From Acidobacteriaceae bacterium (GTDB lineage Bacteria; Acidobacteriota; Terriglobia; Terriglobales; Acidobacteriaceae), in assembly GCA_030037705.1 (NCBI GenBank), contig JASHQE010000280.1, positions 1-38,206 of the forward strand: 38,206 bases of DNA, read 5' to 3'. A program made the translations under genes and the position numbers. Position 1 is the stretch's first letter. Each line of letters starts with the position of its first letter. A model generated the notes under the pieces. The model saw nothing but the letters and a program-made list of their open reading frames with translations, was not told where the DNA came from and ran no database searches. Positions 16,396 to 26,800 of this stretch are shown here, piece by piece.

Positions 16396-18615
16396 TCAGT
16401 GTACATCGACGGACCGGTCACCCTCGTATGCCATGATGTGGAAGTACGCCTCCCATCCACTCCACGAGGCCGGCGCGGGCAATCTGGCCATGGGGTCTTT
16501 CAGGTGATTCAGGTAATCCTGCACCAGCTCGTGCGTGCGATAGACGCCCGTGAGCCAGTCGCCACGATACCAGTTCTTCCACTTGCCGTACTCGGCGAGC
16601 GCCATCGATTTCTGAATGTCGTCAAGCGCAGCCAGTGACGTTGCCGCTTCGGCCTCCGCTTTTTCTTTGTCGCCGGCGTCTGCGTCCTTCATCGCCTTGG
16701 CTAGTTCGAGCAGCATCCGGTTGCTTTCACGGTTGATGGTGATCATGGTCAGCACCTCGGCCTGGTAGTATTGCCGCCGCGCCGGATCGACCAGGCTCTC
16801 GGCAGACACAGCTTTGTTCCACATCGCATCCCATCGCGGCACAGCCTCTTCGCCATCCTGGATGTCGTTGTCAAGCGCGCGCTCGCGCATCTCGGCAGTG
16901 CCGGAAGGCATCAAGCGCGGCTGCGTCCACTTGGGCGATTGACTGGGGATTGCGATCACCTGATGCACGCTGAGATCGTCGAGAATGAGCCTTCTGGCCT
17001 CTGAATGATAATGTTGATCGCCATCCCAGCGCGTGAAGTCAATTGCCGGCGGCGGAGGCGGTGCGTTGCCGGCCGAGGTCATGCCAAAGCCAAATGGCGG
17101 CCTGCGCAGAGAAGGCGCAGCAAAATAATCTTTGTAAACTGCGGCCAGCGCATCGGCGGACTTCGCGCCGAACTCCTCCGTCGCCCATGTGCGGTAGTAT
17201 GCGGTGTCCGCATCCTTCTCCTGCGGCACGCCACCCCATGCCGTTTCCATCACCGCGCGCGCAGTCATGGCCACCGGCCGGATGTCGCTGGTGTTCACCA
17301 GAAAGTACGAGGTCGCGCCGGCCTTGATGTAGCGGCCCAGCTCTTCCTGAATCCGCTCCACGGGAACCATCTCCGAAAGCTGATTGGCTTGGCCGTTCAT
17401 CATCGCGATGTGGAAATACATGCCTTGGCCTGCGGTCACCTTGCCGTCATCCTGCATGTCGCCGTAGCCGGTGTCTGCCCACACCAGCATCACCTCTGGT
17501 GGAATCTTCAGGTAGCCTTCGCGCATGAGCCGTGCACCTTCCTGCCACAGGTCCGTCACGAACTCCGCCTTGGGATATTTGGCGCGCACAATCTTCATCT
17601 GCTCGGCAATGGCCTCGCTAATGCGTTGCCCAAGCAGTGGATCGTTGTCGCGCACGCTGGGGTCGAGCGAGGCATAGCTCGAATCGGACAAGCCGCGCAG
17701 CCCCACGCTCCACAAAATCTCTTCGTCCGGTTTGTATTCATTCACCGCGTTTGTCCACGCGCGCTCCAGAATCTCAGGATGCGTAGAGAAGTTGTACGGC
17801 ACATTGGCGGGCCAGCGCGCCACATTCACGCCGAGTGGAATGGCATGATGCTGGTTCACGATCAGCCCGCGCTCCGTGGCCGCGTGCACCGGCGCATCGT
17901 CGGGAAAGGTCCACGTGCCCGGAACCACCATGTTGCCTTTGAGCCGCAGGATGGTCTCGAAGACCTGATCCCATACACTCAGAGCGATCCCGTCCTGCTC
18001 GTCCTTCGGCGGAATCACCCAGCCGGTCAGCAGGTCCTCGTCATTCGGAAAGAAACCGCGATACTTGAACACCGGGCTTGGATAGGTTCTGGTGAAATCT
18101 TTCGGTAGTGGAATCGAAGTACGCTTCGCGGGCTTCCTGTCCGTCCACAGATACATCGGGTCCACACAGAGAACCGATTGCGAGAACTGGTAGATCGCAT
18201 AGATCGTCCCGCGCATATCCGCGCCCGTCAGGCAGACGACGTGCTTTCCGTTCTGTGCGCTTGCAATCGAAAAGGCAAAGGCCTCGGTATTCGCGGTCGT
18301 CGCACAATCCACGCCTGAGGGCAGGTTCTCACGCTGCGCAATCAGGATGGCCGTCGGGCCTGTCGCATCTTTGAGATCGTTCACCAGCTTCGGCGCCTGG
18401 CCGAAGACCTTCACGAAGTCCCTCTCGAGGTCTTTGGTCGCACGCTGCACTGGTCCGGATTCCTGCGCGCTCTCAACAAGCGTGACAGAGCCATTGATCG
18501 CAGTTCCCTGCGCAAAGCCGCACGGAACAGTAAAGCCAAGCGCGGCTAAAAGCACGAGCGCGTTCGCGGCAGGCATATATCTTTTCACGATGCGCGCATC
18601 ACAACCGAAAGGCAT
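16396..18615 (-). CDS. Secreted glycoside hydrolase family 115-type protein (xylan alpha-glucuronidase-like)
   Basis: The 739-residue protein has a signal peptide with a long n-region (about 1-36, hydrophobic core ALVLLAALGFTVP, then CGFAQ). It carries stretches characteristic of GH115: RGFFPNDEDLLTGW (about residue 190), then GMYFHIAMMNGQANQLSE and VNTSDIRPV in the barrel, and a helical C-terminal region with RREYYQ-like and NRESNRM segments. GH115 enzymes remove 4-O-methyl-glucuronic acid from xylan. AGGAGAG stands four bases before the ATG at 18615, supporting this start over the ATG 13 codons later. It is transcribed divergently from the beta-helix gene, consistent with a hemicellulose/pectin locus. 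Its length is somewhat below the usual 800-950 residues, so an accessory C-terminal domain may be absent. Confidence 0.85.
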   Translation of the reverse strand: MPFGCDARIVKRYMPAANALVLLAALGFTVPCGFAQGTAINGSVTLVESAQESGPVQRATKDLERDFVKVFGQAPKLVNDLKDATGPTAILIAQRENLPSGVDCATTANTEAFAFSIASAQNGKHVVCLTGADMRGTIYAIYQFSQSVLCVDPMYLWTDRKPAKRTSIPLPKDFTRTYPSPVFKYRGFFPNDEDLLTGWVIPPKDEQDGIALSVWDQVFETILRLKGNMVVPGTWTFPDDAPVHAATERGLIVNQHHAIPLGVNVARWPANVPYNFSTHPEILERAWTNAVNEYKPDEEILWSVGLRGLSDSSYASLDPSVRDNDPLLGQRISEAIAEQMKIVRAKYPKAEFVTDLWQEGARLMREGYLKIPPEVMLVWADTGYGDMQDDGKVTAGQGMYFHIAMMNGQANQLSEMVPVERIQEELGRYIKAGATSYFLVNTSDIRPVAMTARAVMETAWGGVPQEKDADTAYYRTWATEEFGAKSADALAAVYKDYFAAPSLRRPPFGFGMTSAGNAPPPPPAIDFTRWDGDQHYHSEARRLILDDLSVHQVIAIPSQSPKWTQPRLMPSGTAEMRERALDNDIQDGEEAVPRWDAMWNKAVSAESLVDPARRQYYQAEVLTMITINRESNRMLLELAKAMKDADAGDKEKAEAEAATSLAALDDIQKSMALAEYGKWKNWYRGDWLTGVYRTHELVQDYLNHLKDPMARLPAPASWSGWEAYFHIMAYEGDRSVDVH

Positions 18616-18654
18616 GGATCTCTCCTGATCAGATGGATTTTATTCGCGTCACGA

Positions 18655-18660
18655 ATTATA
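18655..18660 (-). promoter_or_regulatory. -10 element for the GH115 gene
   Basis: A perfect TATAAT on the minus strand, 39 bases before the ATG, gives a leader of about 35 bases. No good -35 box is found at 16-18 bases; the upstream stretch is A/T-rich and could depend on an activator. The 195-base divergent region 18616-18810 should also hold the promoter of the plus-strand neighbour, which I could not place. Confidence 0.5.
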
Positions 18661-18810
18661 CTTAAACATCGAAGACAGCCGCTGCAATTTCGCAATTTCT
18701 TTTTTTTCCCAGCATCTCCGGCTTTCCCGCTCATCGGGACGCGCGCGCCCATCGATTGGATCGAATGCTACATTGGCTTTGTTCTCACTCTCTCGCCGGA
18801 GTCTTGCTTC

Positions 18811-20982
18811 TTGCCCGGTCTGCGCGCTGTTTTCCTGGTTCTTTTTGCTTTTCCCATTGCGCTGCACGCCGCCACGCGTGTCTATGCCGTGCCGGTGCCC
18901 GTCGAGATGCGCAGCTCTGTCTTTACCGTCACTGTCCAGAATCATCCTGTGGATGTAGCTTATGCAGCGGCGAGCTACGAGTTTGCGAGCTTTGACATCA
19001 CCGGACCCGCGGAGATCGCCATCACCGCCGCTGACCCGCACTTCTGGGACCATGGCGTTGACATCGAGCCATGGCGGCTGGGTCTGCGCGCCGCCCGCGA
19101 CCGTAAGGAACCGCAGACCATCCGCTTCAAGATTCCCGGGCCCGTGAAGCTCTCCATCTCGCGGCCCGGTGACTTTCTCAATCATGCAGAGATGCTGTTT
19201 CTCTTTGCAGGCACGCCGCCCGCGCCGCCGCCCTCAGGTCCCAACGTACACATCCTCTCCGCTGGCGTGCATCGCGAGAGCCTCAATCCCAAGAGCGGAG
19301 ACACGCTTTATCTCGCGCCGGGCGCAACCATCTTCGGCAGCTTGAATTTATGGAACGTCCAGAACGTAAAGGTGCTGGGGCGCGGGACGATCGTGTACGA
19401 AGGTCCGCAAGACCCCAACGCCGACGAGGGCTGGATGCAAAGGCCCGACTGGCACTGCATCGGCGCGTATCAGGCTTCCAACGTAGAGATCGACGGCCTC
19501 ACCTGCATCATTCGCTCGCGCACGTGGTCGATCCAGATGAAAGACTCGACCGGCTTCACATACGATGATCTGCGCGTGATCGGCGGCAATCCCGGCAACG
19601 CCAACCAGGATGGCATGGATTGGCTGGGCGGCGGCGACATGGTGGTGCGCGATGCGTTCCTGCGCGCGTCCGACGATGATCTGGCGATGGAAGGCAACTG
19701 GGACGGCTACACCCAGGCGGATATGGTGCGCCCTGGCCACGATGTCCAAAACATCGTCGTCGAACACAGCGAGCTTTCGACCAGCATCTCGAATATCGTG
19801 CGCATTGGGTGGCCGCAGAAGATCTTCAACTCACGCAACTTCACGCTGCGCGATTCGGACATTTTGCACGCCGGCATTGGCGCATGCGGCCAGAGCTTTG
19901 GCCTCTTCAGTTTCTGGGGCGCCGATGGCGCGCGCGGCGATCACGTTAACATCAACTTCGAGAATCTTTTCCTCGATCACTGGTATTCGCTTGCGCAGAT
20001 CCAGCAGGGGCAGCCCGCTATCCGTGGCGTGACCTTTCGCAATATCTGGGTGCTGGGCCAGCCGCCGCTCGTTCCTTCGACCATCAGCGGCGATGTCTCC
20101 AGCATAACCTTCGATAATGTGAAGTACGGTCAGGCACACGTAGGCTCGGCCGCTGCGGTTCCGCTCTTTATTGCGGATGGCGCGGCGCAGCCGGCATTCA
20201 TTTCTACGCACATACCCACGGCTGCGTTCCGTTCCGATCCAGCGGTCATTGTGCCGGGGCGCAAGATCACGTTCACTGCGCAATTTGTACCGCACGCGCG
20301 TTACACGTGGATCTTCGGCGACGGCACACAGGCGCAAGGACGAAGCGTGCATCACCGCTTCCCGGATGCCGAAGGCACAGAGCTCGACGGAACGAACGGG
20401 GCAGGCCGCTTCCGCGTGCTGCTTCATGTCAAAGACAGGGAGGGCCATCAAGACTGGGCCGAACAGGATCTCGTGGCTGTCGCGCATTGGCACGATGCGA
20501 TGAACGGTACCGGCGCCACGCAGCCCGGCCTGACGTACACAATCTATCCCGGCGCGTGGACAGAGCTGCCGAATCTCGCTTTGCAGCACGCCGTCTTTTC
20601 GGACGCATCGACTGGCATTGAAGCAAGTGCGCAGGGTTTCACGCGCTACGCTGTCGCGTGGGACGGTCTCCTCGACGTGCCTGCCGATGGCGGCTATTCT
20701 TTTGCACTGATCGACCGCGACGGTGCGCGTTTGGTGATTGACGGCGTGGAAGTGACCAAGACCGGTCCGCCCTTCGCGCAGGTCTGCGGTTCGCCCGGCA
20801 ATGCGGCACGTTACGCCATCGGCTCGATTGGTTTGCGCGCCGGAAAGCACGCGATTCATCTCGAAGGTCTGCACTCCGAGAGCGGCGACGCGCCGATCTT
20901 GCTCTGGCAGGGACCAGGACTGCCGCTGACTCAGGTGCCGGCAAGAGCGTTTTCGCGTCAAGCAGTGGACAGTGAGCAGTGA
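18811..20982 (+). CDS. Secreted right-handed beta-helix protein with PKD and PA14 domains (GH28/GH49-like)
   Basis: This 723-residue protein starts at a TTG with GGAG about ten bases upstream; the next in-frame ATG (residue 33) would remove the signal peptide (about 1-20, AVFLVLFAFPIALHA). Residues about 30-140 form a beta-sandwich; about 145-470 is a parallel beta-helix with repeated VxIDGL, FRNIWV and FDNVKY rungs and paired Asp residues (DGMDWLGGGD, RASDDDLAMEGNWDG), typical of pectin-lyase-fold hydrolases such as polygalacturonase or dextranase. A PKD domain follows (about 480-570, TWIFGDGTQAQG) and a PA14-like domain (about 575-715, AWDGLLDVPADGGYSF, DGVEV, GLRAGKHAI). Probably binds and cuts plant or microbial polysaccharide outside the cell; substrate unknown. 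Its stop codon lies inside a hairpin shared with the convergent gene. Confidence 0.83.
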   Translation: MPGLRAVFLVLFAFPIALHAATRVYAVPVPVEMRSSVFTVTVQNHPVDVAYAAASYEFASFDITGPAEIAITAADPHFWDHGVDIEPWRLGLRAARDRKEPQTIRFKIPGPVKLSISRPGDFLNHAEMLFLFAGTPPAPPPSGPNVHILSAGVHRESLNPKSGDTLYLAPGATIFGSLNLWNVQNVKVLGRGTIVYEGPQDPNADEGWMQRPDWHCIGAYQASNVEIDGLTCIIRSRTWSIQMKDSTGFTYDDLRVIGGNPGNANQDGMDWLGGGDMVVRDAFLRASDDDLAMEGNWDGYTQADMVRPGHDVQNIVVEHSELSTSISNIVRIGWPQKIFNSRNFTLRDSDILHAGIGACGQSFGLFSFWGADGARGDHVNINFENLFLDHWYSLAQIQQGQPAIRGVTFRNIWVLGQPPLVPSTISGDVSSITFDNVKYGQAHVGSAAAVPLFIADGAAQPAFISTHIPTAAFRSDPAVIVPGRKITFTAQFVPHARYTWIFGDGTQAQGRSVHHRFPDAEGTELDGTNGAGRFRVLLHVKDREGHQDWAEQDLVAVAHWHDAMNGTGATQPGLTYTIYPGAWTELPNLALQHAVFSDASTGIEASAQGFTRYAVAWDGLLDVPADGGYSFALIDRDGARLVIDGVEVTKTGPPFAQVCGSPGNAARYAIGSIGLRAGKHAIHLEGLHSESGDAPILLWQGPGLPLTQVPARAFSRQAVDSEQ

Positions 20983-21049
20983 ACAGGGATCAGAAATTCC
21001 GTTGCTCCGGCAAGCCGCCCTATCTGTTCTCTGACCACTGTTCACTGCT
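20975..21049. terminator. Large hairpin between convergent genes, overlapping both stop codons
   Basis: AGCAGTGAACAG followed by GGATCAG (20975-20993) pairs with CTGACC then CTGTTCACTGCT (21031-21049): a 12-bp perfect outer stem plus an imperfect inner part, with a 37-base loop. It includes the stop of the beta-helix gene (20980-20982) and the last bases of the efflux lipoprotein gene (stop 21048-21050). A further partial copy (AGCAGTGGACAGTG) precedes it at 20961. Probably a bidirectional terminator or mRNA end protector; no long T run. Confidence 0.55.
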
Positions 21050-22571
21050 ATTTTGGCAACTGCGTCACATCCCATCCGCCGCCCAGCGCCAGAATGAGCT
21101 GCACGCTCGCGGCAAACTGGCGGGTCTGCAGGTCCGTATCGGTGCGCTGGTTCGTGAGCAGCGTGCTCTCGGCGACCAGCACTTCGAGGTAGCTTGTTGT
21201 GCCGCCCTGGAAGCGCTGGCTCGAGAGATCGAGCGAGTGCTGCGCGGCGGCGACGGCGCGATGCTCGACCACCAATTCCTGTTCGAGCACGCGCAGGTCG
21301 GAGAGCTTGTCCTCTACTTCGTTGAAAGCGCCGAGCACCGTGGCCCGGTAATTGTCGGCCTGCGCCTCGTAGGCGTGGCGGGCCTGATCGGTCAGCGCAT
21401 GGCGCTGTCCGGCGTCGAAGAGCAGTTCGCTTGCCTGCGCGCCCAGCGACCAGAGCGAGCTCGGCCCCTGAATCCATGTGCCGCCATTCGTACTTTCAAA
21501 ACCGCCCGCGCCGCTCAAATTGATGTTGGGATAATAAGCGCTGACGGCGATGCCGACCTGCGCATTGGCCGCGGCAACGCGGCGCTCGGCTGCGGCGATA
21601 TCGGGCCGGCGCTCGACTAACTGCGAAGGCACGCCGAGCGGAATCTGCGGCAGCGCCAGATCAAGCGGCGAAGGCGGCAGGGTCAAGCTGCCGGCTTCCT
21701 GATTGATCAGCGTGGCTATTGCGTGCTCGTACTCCGCGCGCGCCTCGTTCACATCCACAAGCTGGGCACGCGTGGTTTCGAGCTGCGTTTGTGCTTCGGC
21801 GACCGTCACTTCAGTTGTAAGTCCGCCTTGGAGCAGTTTCTGATTCAGATCGAGCTGATGCTCGTAGTCGGCAACCGTGGATGAAAGCAGCCGGCTTTGT
21901 GAATCAAGCCCGCGCAGCTCGAAGTAGTCCTGCGCCAGCTCGGCGTGCAGGCTCAGATCGAGCGTCGCCATGTCGGCCGCACTAGCCTGCGCGCTGGCGC
22001 GCGCCTGTTCTACCGTGCGGCGAATGCGGCCCCAGAAATCCGGCGCCCAGCTCGCCTGACCGCCAAGCTGGAAGTCGCCGTAGGTGGTTTGCGATCCCGC
22101 TACGGCCAGCGGCCGATTGGCTGAAACCCGGTCGCGGCTGAGCGAGCCGCCCGCGGAAAGTGTGGGGAAGAAGTTCGCGCGGGCCACGGCCACCTGATCG
22201 CGCGCGGCCATATAGGTTTCGAGCGCCGCACGCAGAGTCATGTTCGCAGGAACGATTTGGTCTTCGAGTCTGTTCAGCTCGGGATCGTTATAGATCTCCC
22301 ACCACTTGCCTTTGAGCATTCCGTCAGAGGGATTTGCCGGCTGCCAGTTTCCGCCCTGGGGGTTTGGAGGCGGCACGGTCACGATGGAAGCGCCCGTCTC
22401 CTTGTAGGTGTCCGGCGCGGTAAAACCCGGACGGTTGTAGTTCGGCCCTACCGGTTTGCAGCCGGTGACGAAGGCGAACGCGAGGAGAGCAGAGGTGGGC
22501 ATGCCCACCCTTGCGACAGAAAAACGTCGCCAGGATGGGGCACGGGACGTGCTGGGCTGTAAAGCAGTCAC
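21048..22571 (-). CDS. RND efflux outer membrane lipoprotein (NodT/OprM family)
   Basis: The 507-residue protein begins at a GTG that overlaps the adaptor stop by one base (TAGTG). It has a lipoprotein signal with Arg-rich n-region and lipobox FVTGC (Cys 38), followed by the typical CKPVGPNYNRP start of mature OprM-type channels. Two repeats of long coiled helices follow (for example about 180-270 and 390-480), with LVERRPDIAAAERRVAAANAQVGIA, the signature of the family. Forms the trimeric outer membrane channel for the RND pump encoded upstream. It is the last gene of the efflux operon. An internal ATG at residue 24 would leave a signal lacking positive charge, so GTG is preferred. Confidence 0.92.
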   Translation of the reverse strand: MTALQPSTSRAPSWRRFSVARVGMPTSALLAFAFVTGCKPVGPNYNRPGFTAPDTYKETGASIVTVPPPNPQGGNWQPANPSDGMLKGKWWEIYNDPELNRLEDQIVPANMTLRAALETYMAARDQVAVARANFFPTLSAGGSLSRDRVSANRPLAVAGSQTTYGDFQLGGQASWAPDFWGRIRRTVEQARASAQASAADMATLDLSLHAELAQDYFELRGLDSQSRLLSSTVADYEHQLDLNQKLLQGGLTTEVTVAEAQTQLETTRAQLVDVNEARAEYEHAIATLINQEAGSLTLPPSPLDLALPQIPLGVPSQLVERRPDIAAAERRVAAANAQVGIAVSAYYPNINLSGAGGFESTNGGTWIQGPSSLWSLGAQASELLFDAGQRHALTDQARHAYEAQADNYRATVLGAFNEVEDKLSDLRVLEQELVVEHRAVAAAQHSLDLSSQRFQGGTTSYLEVLVAESTLLTNQRTDTDLQTRQFAASVQLILALGGGWDVTQLPK

Positions 22572-23794
22572 TAGAAGCCCCCTGAATCTGCCTGACTGCC
22601 GGGCTTGACTACCGCCACTTTTTCTCCTTCAATCAGCGAGTCCGGAGGGTCCTGGATGATCTGATCGCCTGCCGTCAATCCGCTCACTACCTGCGCCGTG
22701 GCTCCATCGTCTTCGCCAATCACGATGTGGACGAGATGCGCCACGGTGCCTCGGTCCGAATTCACCACCGTACCCACCTCCAGTCCCTCCCTGCGGAAGA
22801 TCAGCGCAGCGGTCGGCACAATGTAGGTCTGTCCCGTGGACGGTGTTTGGAAGTGCACCTGCGCCATCGCACCTGGTAGCAGTTGCCCATCACGATTCGG
22901 CACGTCGATCTCCACCAGCAGCGTGCGGCTTGCCGGATCGATGGCGTCTGCAGTGCGGACCAGCGTGCCTGCATAGGTTTTTCCGGGATGCTCGGGAAAC
23001 GTAAGAGGGATCTTCATTCCTCGTTGGATCGCCTGCGAATACAACTGCGGCACGTTGGCGTAAACGCGCAGGATCTCAAGCGCCTGCATGTGAAAAAGCT
23101 CCGTCCCCGTGCCCTGATTGATCAATTGCCCGGTATCCACGTTGCGGGCCGTCACCACTCCGTCGAACGGCGCGTAGACTTTTTCAAAGCTCTGCAGCTC
23201 TTTGAGCCGCTGCACGTTCGCTTGCGCGGATTTCGCGGCCGACGAAGTCGAAGCCGCCTGGGTGACGAAGGTATCGGTGTCAAGCTTCGAAACTGCATTC
23301 GAGTCCACCAACCCTTTGTAACGGTCGGCCTGCACTTTGGCGTTGTTCGCATTGGTTTCAGCGGTCAGAAGATCGGCTTCGGCTTGTGCGAGCTGCTGAT
23401 CCAATTCAGGAGTTGCGATCACAGCCAGCAGATCGCCCTTTTTCACGCGCGCGCCGATATCGTAATACCAGTGCGTCAGATAGCCGTCGGTCCGTGCATA
23501 GATCGGCGCATCCGTGTAGGCGGTTACATTGCCGGGCAGCATAAACTCGTCTGTGGGCGCGCCGGGCTTTGCAGGCGCAACGGCTACTGTGGGTGCGGCC
23601 ATCTCCTGCGTATCGCGGGCCAGCACGGTGTTGGTGTGGTGACGGCTCAAGATGCCGGTCGCTGCCAACGCGACCGCAACAATCGCCAGGACTCCCGCGC
23701 CGGCCAGCGTCTTGCGCGGCGAAAGCGGCTCCTGCTCGGGCGCGTTTCCGTGCGCTTCTACGGGATGGGGGTTGGGTTTCGATTCGCTGGTCAT
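22571..23794 (-). CDS. RND efflux periplasmic adaptor (membrane fusion protein)
   Basis: The 407-residue adaptor has one N-terminal membrane anchor (about 30-50, LAGAGVLAIVAVALAATGIL), a lipoyl half-motif (YDIGARVKKGDLLAVIATPELD, about 112-133), an alpha-hairpin (about 134-190), the second lipoyl half (VYAPFDGVVTARNVDTGQLI), a beta-barrel domain and a membrane-proximal domain. It bridges the inner membrane pump and outer membrane channel. It starts six bases after the permease stop; its GGAG lies within the end of the permease gene, so expression is tied to it. HlyD/AcrA family, clear assignment. Confidence 0.93.
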   Translation of the reverse strand: MTSESKPNPHPVEAHGNAPEQEPLSPRKTLAGAGVLAIVAVALAATGILSRHHTNTVLARDTQEMAAPTVAVAPAKPGAPTDEFMLPGNVTAYTDAPIYARTDGYLTHWYYDIGARVKKGDLLAVIATPELDQQLAQAEADLLTAETNANNAKVQADRYKGLVDSNAVSKLDTDTFVTQAASTSSAAKSAQANVQRLKELQSFEKVYAPFDGVVTARNVDTGQLINQGTGTELFHMQALEILRVYANVPQLYSQAIQRGMKIPLTFPEHPGKTYAGTLVRTADAIDPASRTLLVEIDVPNRDGQLLPGAMAQVHFQTPSTGQTYIVPTAALIFRREGLEVGTVVNSDRGTVAHLVHIVIGEDDGATAQVVSGLTAGDQIIQDPPDSLIEGEKVAVVKPGSQADSGGF

Positions 23795-23800
23795 GAGAAA

Positions 23801-26800
23801 CTACTCCAGATTTTCATCGAATTCATCAAAGCTTGCTGCATTAGGCTGGCGCGGAGCTGCTTTGCGGCGCTTCTCCAGCCGTCCGTGCACCACAGAGAAA
23901 AAGACCGGCACAAAGAAGAGGGTTGCGCCCGTAGCCAGCATCAGCCCGCCGATCACCGCACGACCCAGCGGCGCGTTCTGCTCGCCGCCATCGCCCAGGC
24001 CGAGCGCCATGGGCACCATGCCGATGATCATCGCCATCGCAGTCATAAGGACAGGCCGCAGCCGCACGAAGCCGGCATTCAGCGCCGCCTGGCGTGCGTT
24101 GCCCACCAGAATCTCCATTTGCTCGCGGGCAAAGCTTACCACCAGAATCGAGTTCGCCGTGGCCACGCCCATGCACATGATGGCGCCGGTGAGCGCCGGG
24201 ACGCTCAGCCGCGTGTTGGTGAGAAACAGGAACCAGACGATTCCGGCCAGCGCCGCCGGCAGCGCCGCGATGATCAGGAACGGATCGAGCCAGGATTGAA
24301 AATTGACCACGATGAGCAGATACACCAGCAGAATCGAGAAAGCCAAGCCGCTCAGCAGTCCGATGTAGGACTTGTACATCGTTTCGCTCTGCCCGCGCAG
24401 AATGAAATGCGATCCTCGCGGCAGATCCTTCTCGTGCTCCTTAACAATTTTTTCCATCGCACGAGTCACGGAGCCCAGATCTGTTCCAACCACGTTGGCA
24501 TAGACATCGATCACCGGTTCGATGTCGTAGTGGCTCACTGTGCCCTGCTCGGTTCCCGGCTCAATGCCTGCCAGATTCGCCAGCACGGTCACCGGCTTCG
24601 CAGATGAGCCCGGCGCAGTCGTCGAAGCTGCGCCGGGAATGGCTGCAGCGGCAGAACCAGGCGCAATCGCAGGCGCATCGCCGCTTGGCATCTGGACCGC
24701 GGTGTTCCCGGTCACGGGCAGACTGTTCAGAGAGGCCATCGTATCCAGCCGGTACTGAGGGGCCTGAATAGCAATGTTATAAGCAACGCCGTTGCGCGGA
24801 TCGAGATAGAAGTTCGGGCTGGTCTGGAAGCTGCCGCTCAGAGCCACCAGCAGGCTCTGCGCCACGTTCTGCTGCGTCAGGCCGAGCTCCTGTGCGCGCG
24901 TGCGGTCCACGTTCACCGTCATGTTGGGGTTATTGAACGGCTGCTGAATGCGTACATCGGCAGCGCCGGGCACATAACGCACCTCGTCGAGCATCCGCTC
25001 GGCCAGGGCGCGGTTGCCTTCCAGGTTCGGGCCCACGATCTGGAGATCAATGGGCGCAGCAAGTCCGAAGTTCAAAATCTGCGTCACGATATCCACCGGC
25101 AGCTCGTAGAACGTCACCCCCGGATAATCGCGGGCCAACACCTTGCGCAGTTTGTCCACATAGGCTTCTGTGGGATGATGCTTTGCCGTCAACTGCACTT
25201 GAATGTCCACATCCGCCGGCCCCACGGGGGCCGAGGTTGAGTAGGAAAGATTCAAGGATGAATAAGGAAGTCCGATGTTGTCGATAATCGTTACCAGCTC
25301 ATCGGCCGGAATTTGCTCGCGGATGGTCTGCTCGATGTGGTCACAGAGAGCGGCTGTCTCTTCGATACGCGTGCCGGTGTGTGCGCGTACGTGGATCTTG
25401 AACTGGCCGGCGTCTACCTGCGGGAAGAAGTCCTGCCCCAGAAACGGAGTCAGGCAGAGGCTGCCCACCGCAAAAATTACAAAGAGCAACAGAAAAACTG
25501 CGGCGTGATCCACGCATAACGTCAGCACGCGAAGATAGAAATGCCGCATCTGCTCGAAGCGGTATTCGAACCCCATTTGAAACCGCACCAGGGGATTGCG
25601 GCTCCTCTGCCTGCGTTCCACCTCGGCGTCATCGTGTTCCTTGAGCAGATAGCGGGCCATGGTGGGCACCACGGTGCGCGAAAGCAGATAGCTGGCCAGC
25701 ATGGCGAAGACTACGGCCTCGGCTAATGGAACAAACAGATAGCGCGCCACGCCGCTCAAGAGAAACATGGGCACGAAGACGATACAAATCGAAAGCGTGG
25801 AAACCAGCGCCGGCGTGGCGATCTGCGCCGCGCCATCGAGAATCGCCTGTTCGATTTCTTTGCCCGATTCGAGATTCCGGTTGATGTTCTCGATCTCCAC
25901 CGTTGCATCGTCCACCAGAATGCCGACGGCCAGCGCGAGACCGCCCAATGTCATGATGTTGATGGTCTCGTGCAGCGCGTAGAGCACGCAGATCGAGCAC
26001 AGGATCGAGAGCGGAATCGACACGGCGATAATGAGTGTCGAGCGCCAGCTTCCCAGAAAGATGAGGATCATCAAGGCGGTGAGACATGCGGCCACCAGGG
26101 CTTCACGCACCACGCCGCTGATGGCGCTGCGCACAAAGATCGACTGATCCGAAACCGGGCTGATGTGCAGTGTCGGAGGCAGCTCGCCTCTGATGTATGC
26201 AACCTTGTCGCGCACGCCCTTAATGATGTCCAGCGTCGAAGCGGAACCGGTCTTGAGGATGTTCATCAGAACCGCCCGGCTTCCGTTCACGCGCACAATA
26301 TTGGTTTGCGGCGGATTGCCGTCGCGCACGTGGGCCACGTCACGGATATAGACGACCGTGCCGTTCACCGCCTTCACGGGCATGTTATTCAGATCGTTCA
26401 GTACCGACGGCGCCGAGTTGGTCTCGACCTGATATTCGAAGCGGTCCAGCTTAATGGTGCCGGCGGGTGCAATCACGTTCTGGCTATTGATCGCATTGAC
26501 CACGTCGGCCGGCGATAATCCCCGGGCCTGGAGCGCATGAAGGTCGAGATCGACCTGGATCTGGCGCTGCTTGCCGCCGTAGGGGAACGGCTCCTGCGCG
26601 CCCTCGATGGTGGCCAACTGCACGCGGATGGTGTTGGTGGCCAGGTCGTTCAACTGCTGCTCATCCAGGCCCTGGCCGGAGAGACCCAGTTGCAGCACCG
26701 GCACGCTCGAGGCGTTGTACTGGATGATGAAGGGAGGGTTTGACCCCGGCGGCAACTGGCGCAGCTCTACCTGGCTGATGGCCGTAACTTCCGCCACTGC

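Noticed and set aside
18649..19185. Minus-strand open frame of 178 codons in the divergent region
   Set aside because: Overlaps the signal peptide and sandwich domain of the beta-helix gene and the GH115 promoter; no domain seen.
22883..24607. Plus-strand open frame of 574 codons
   Set aside because: Spans two efflux genes on the opposite strand that are well supported; Arg/His-rich translation typical of antisense GC-rich DNA.
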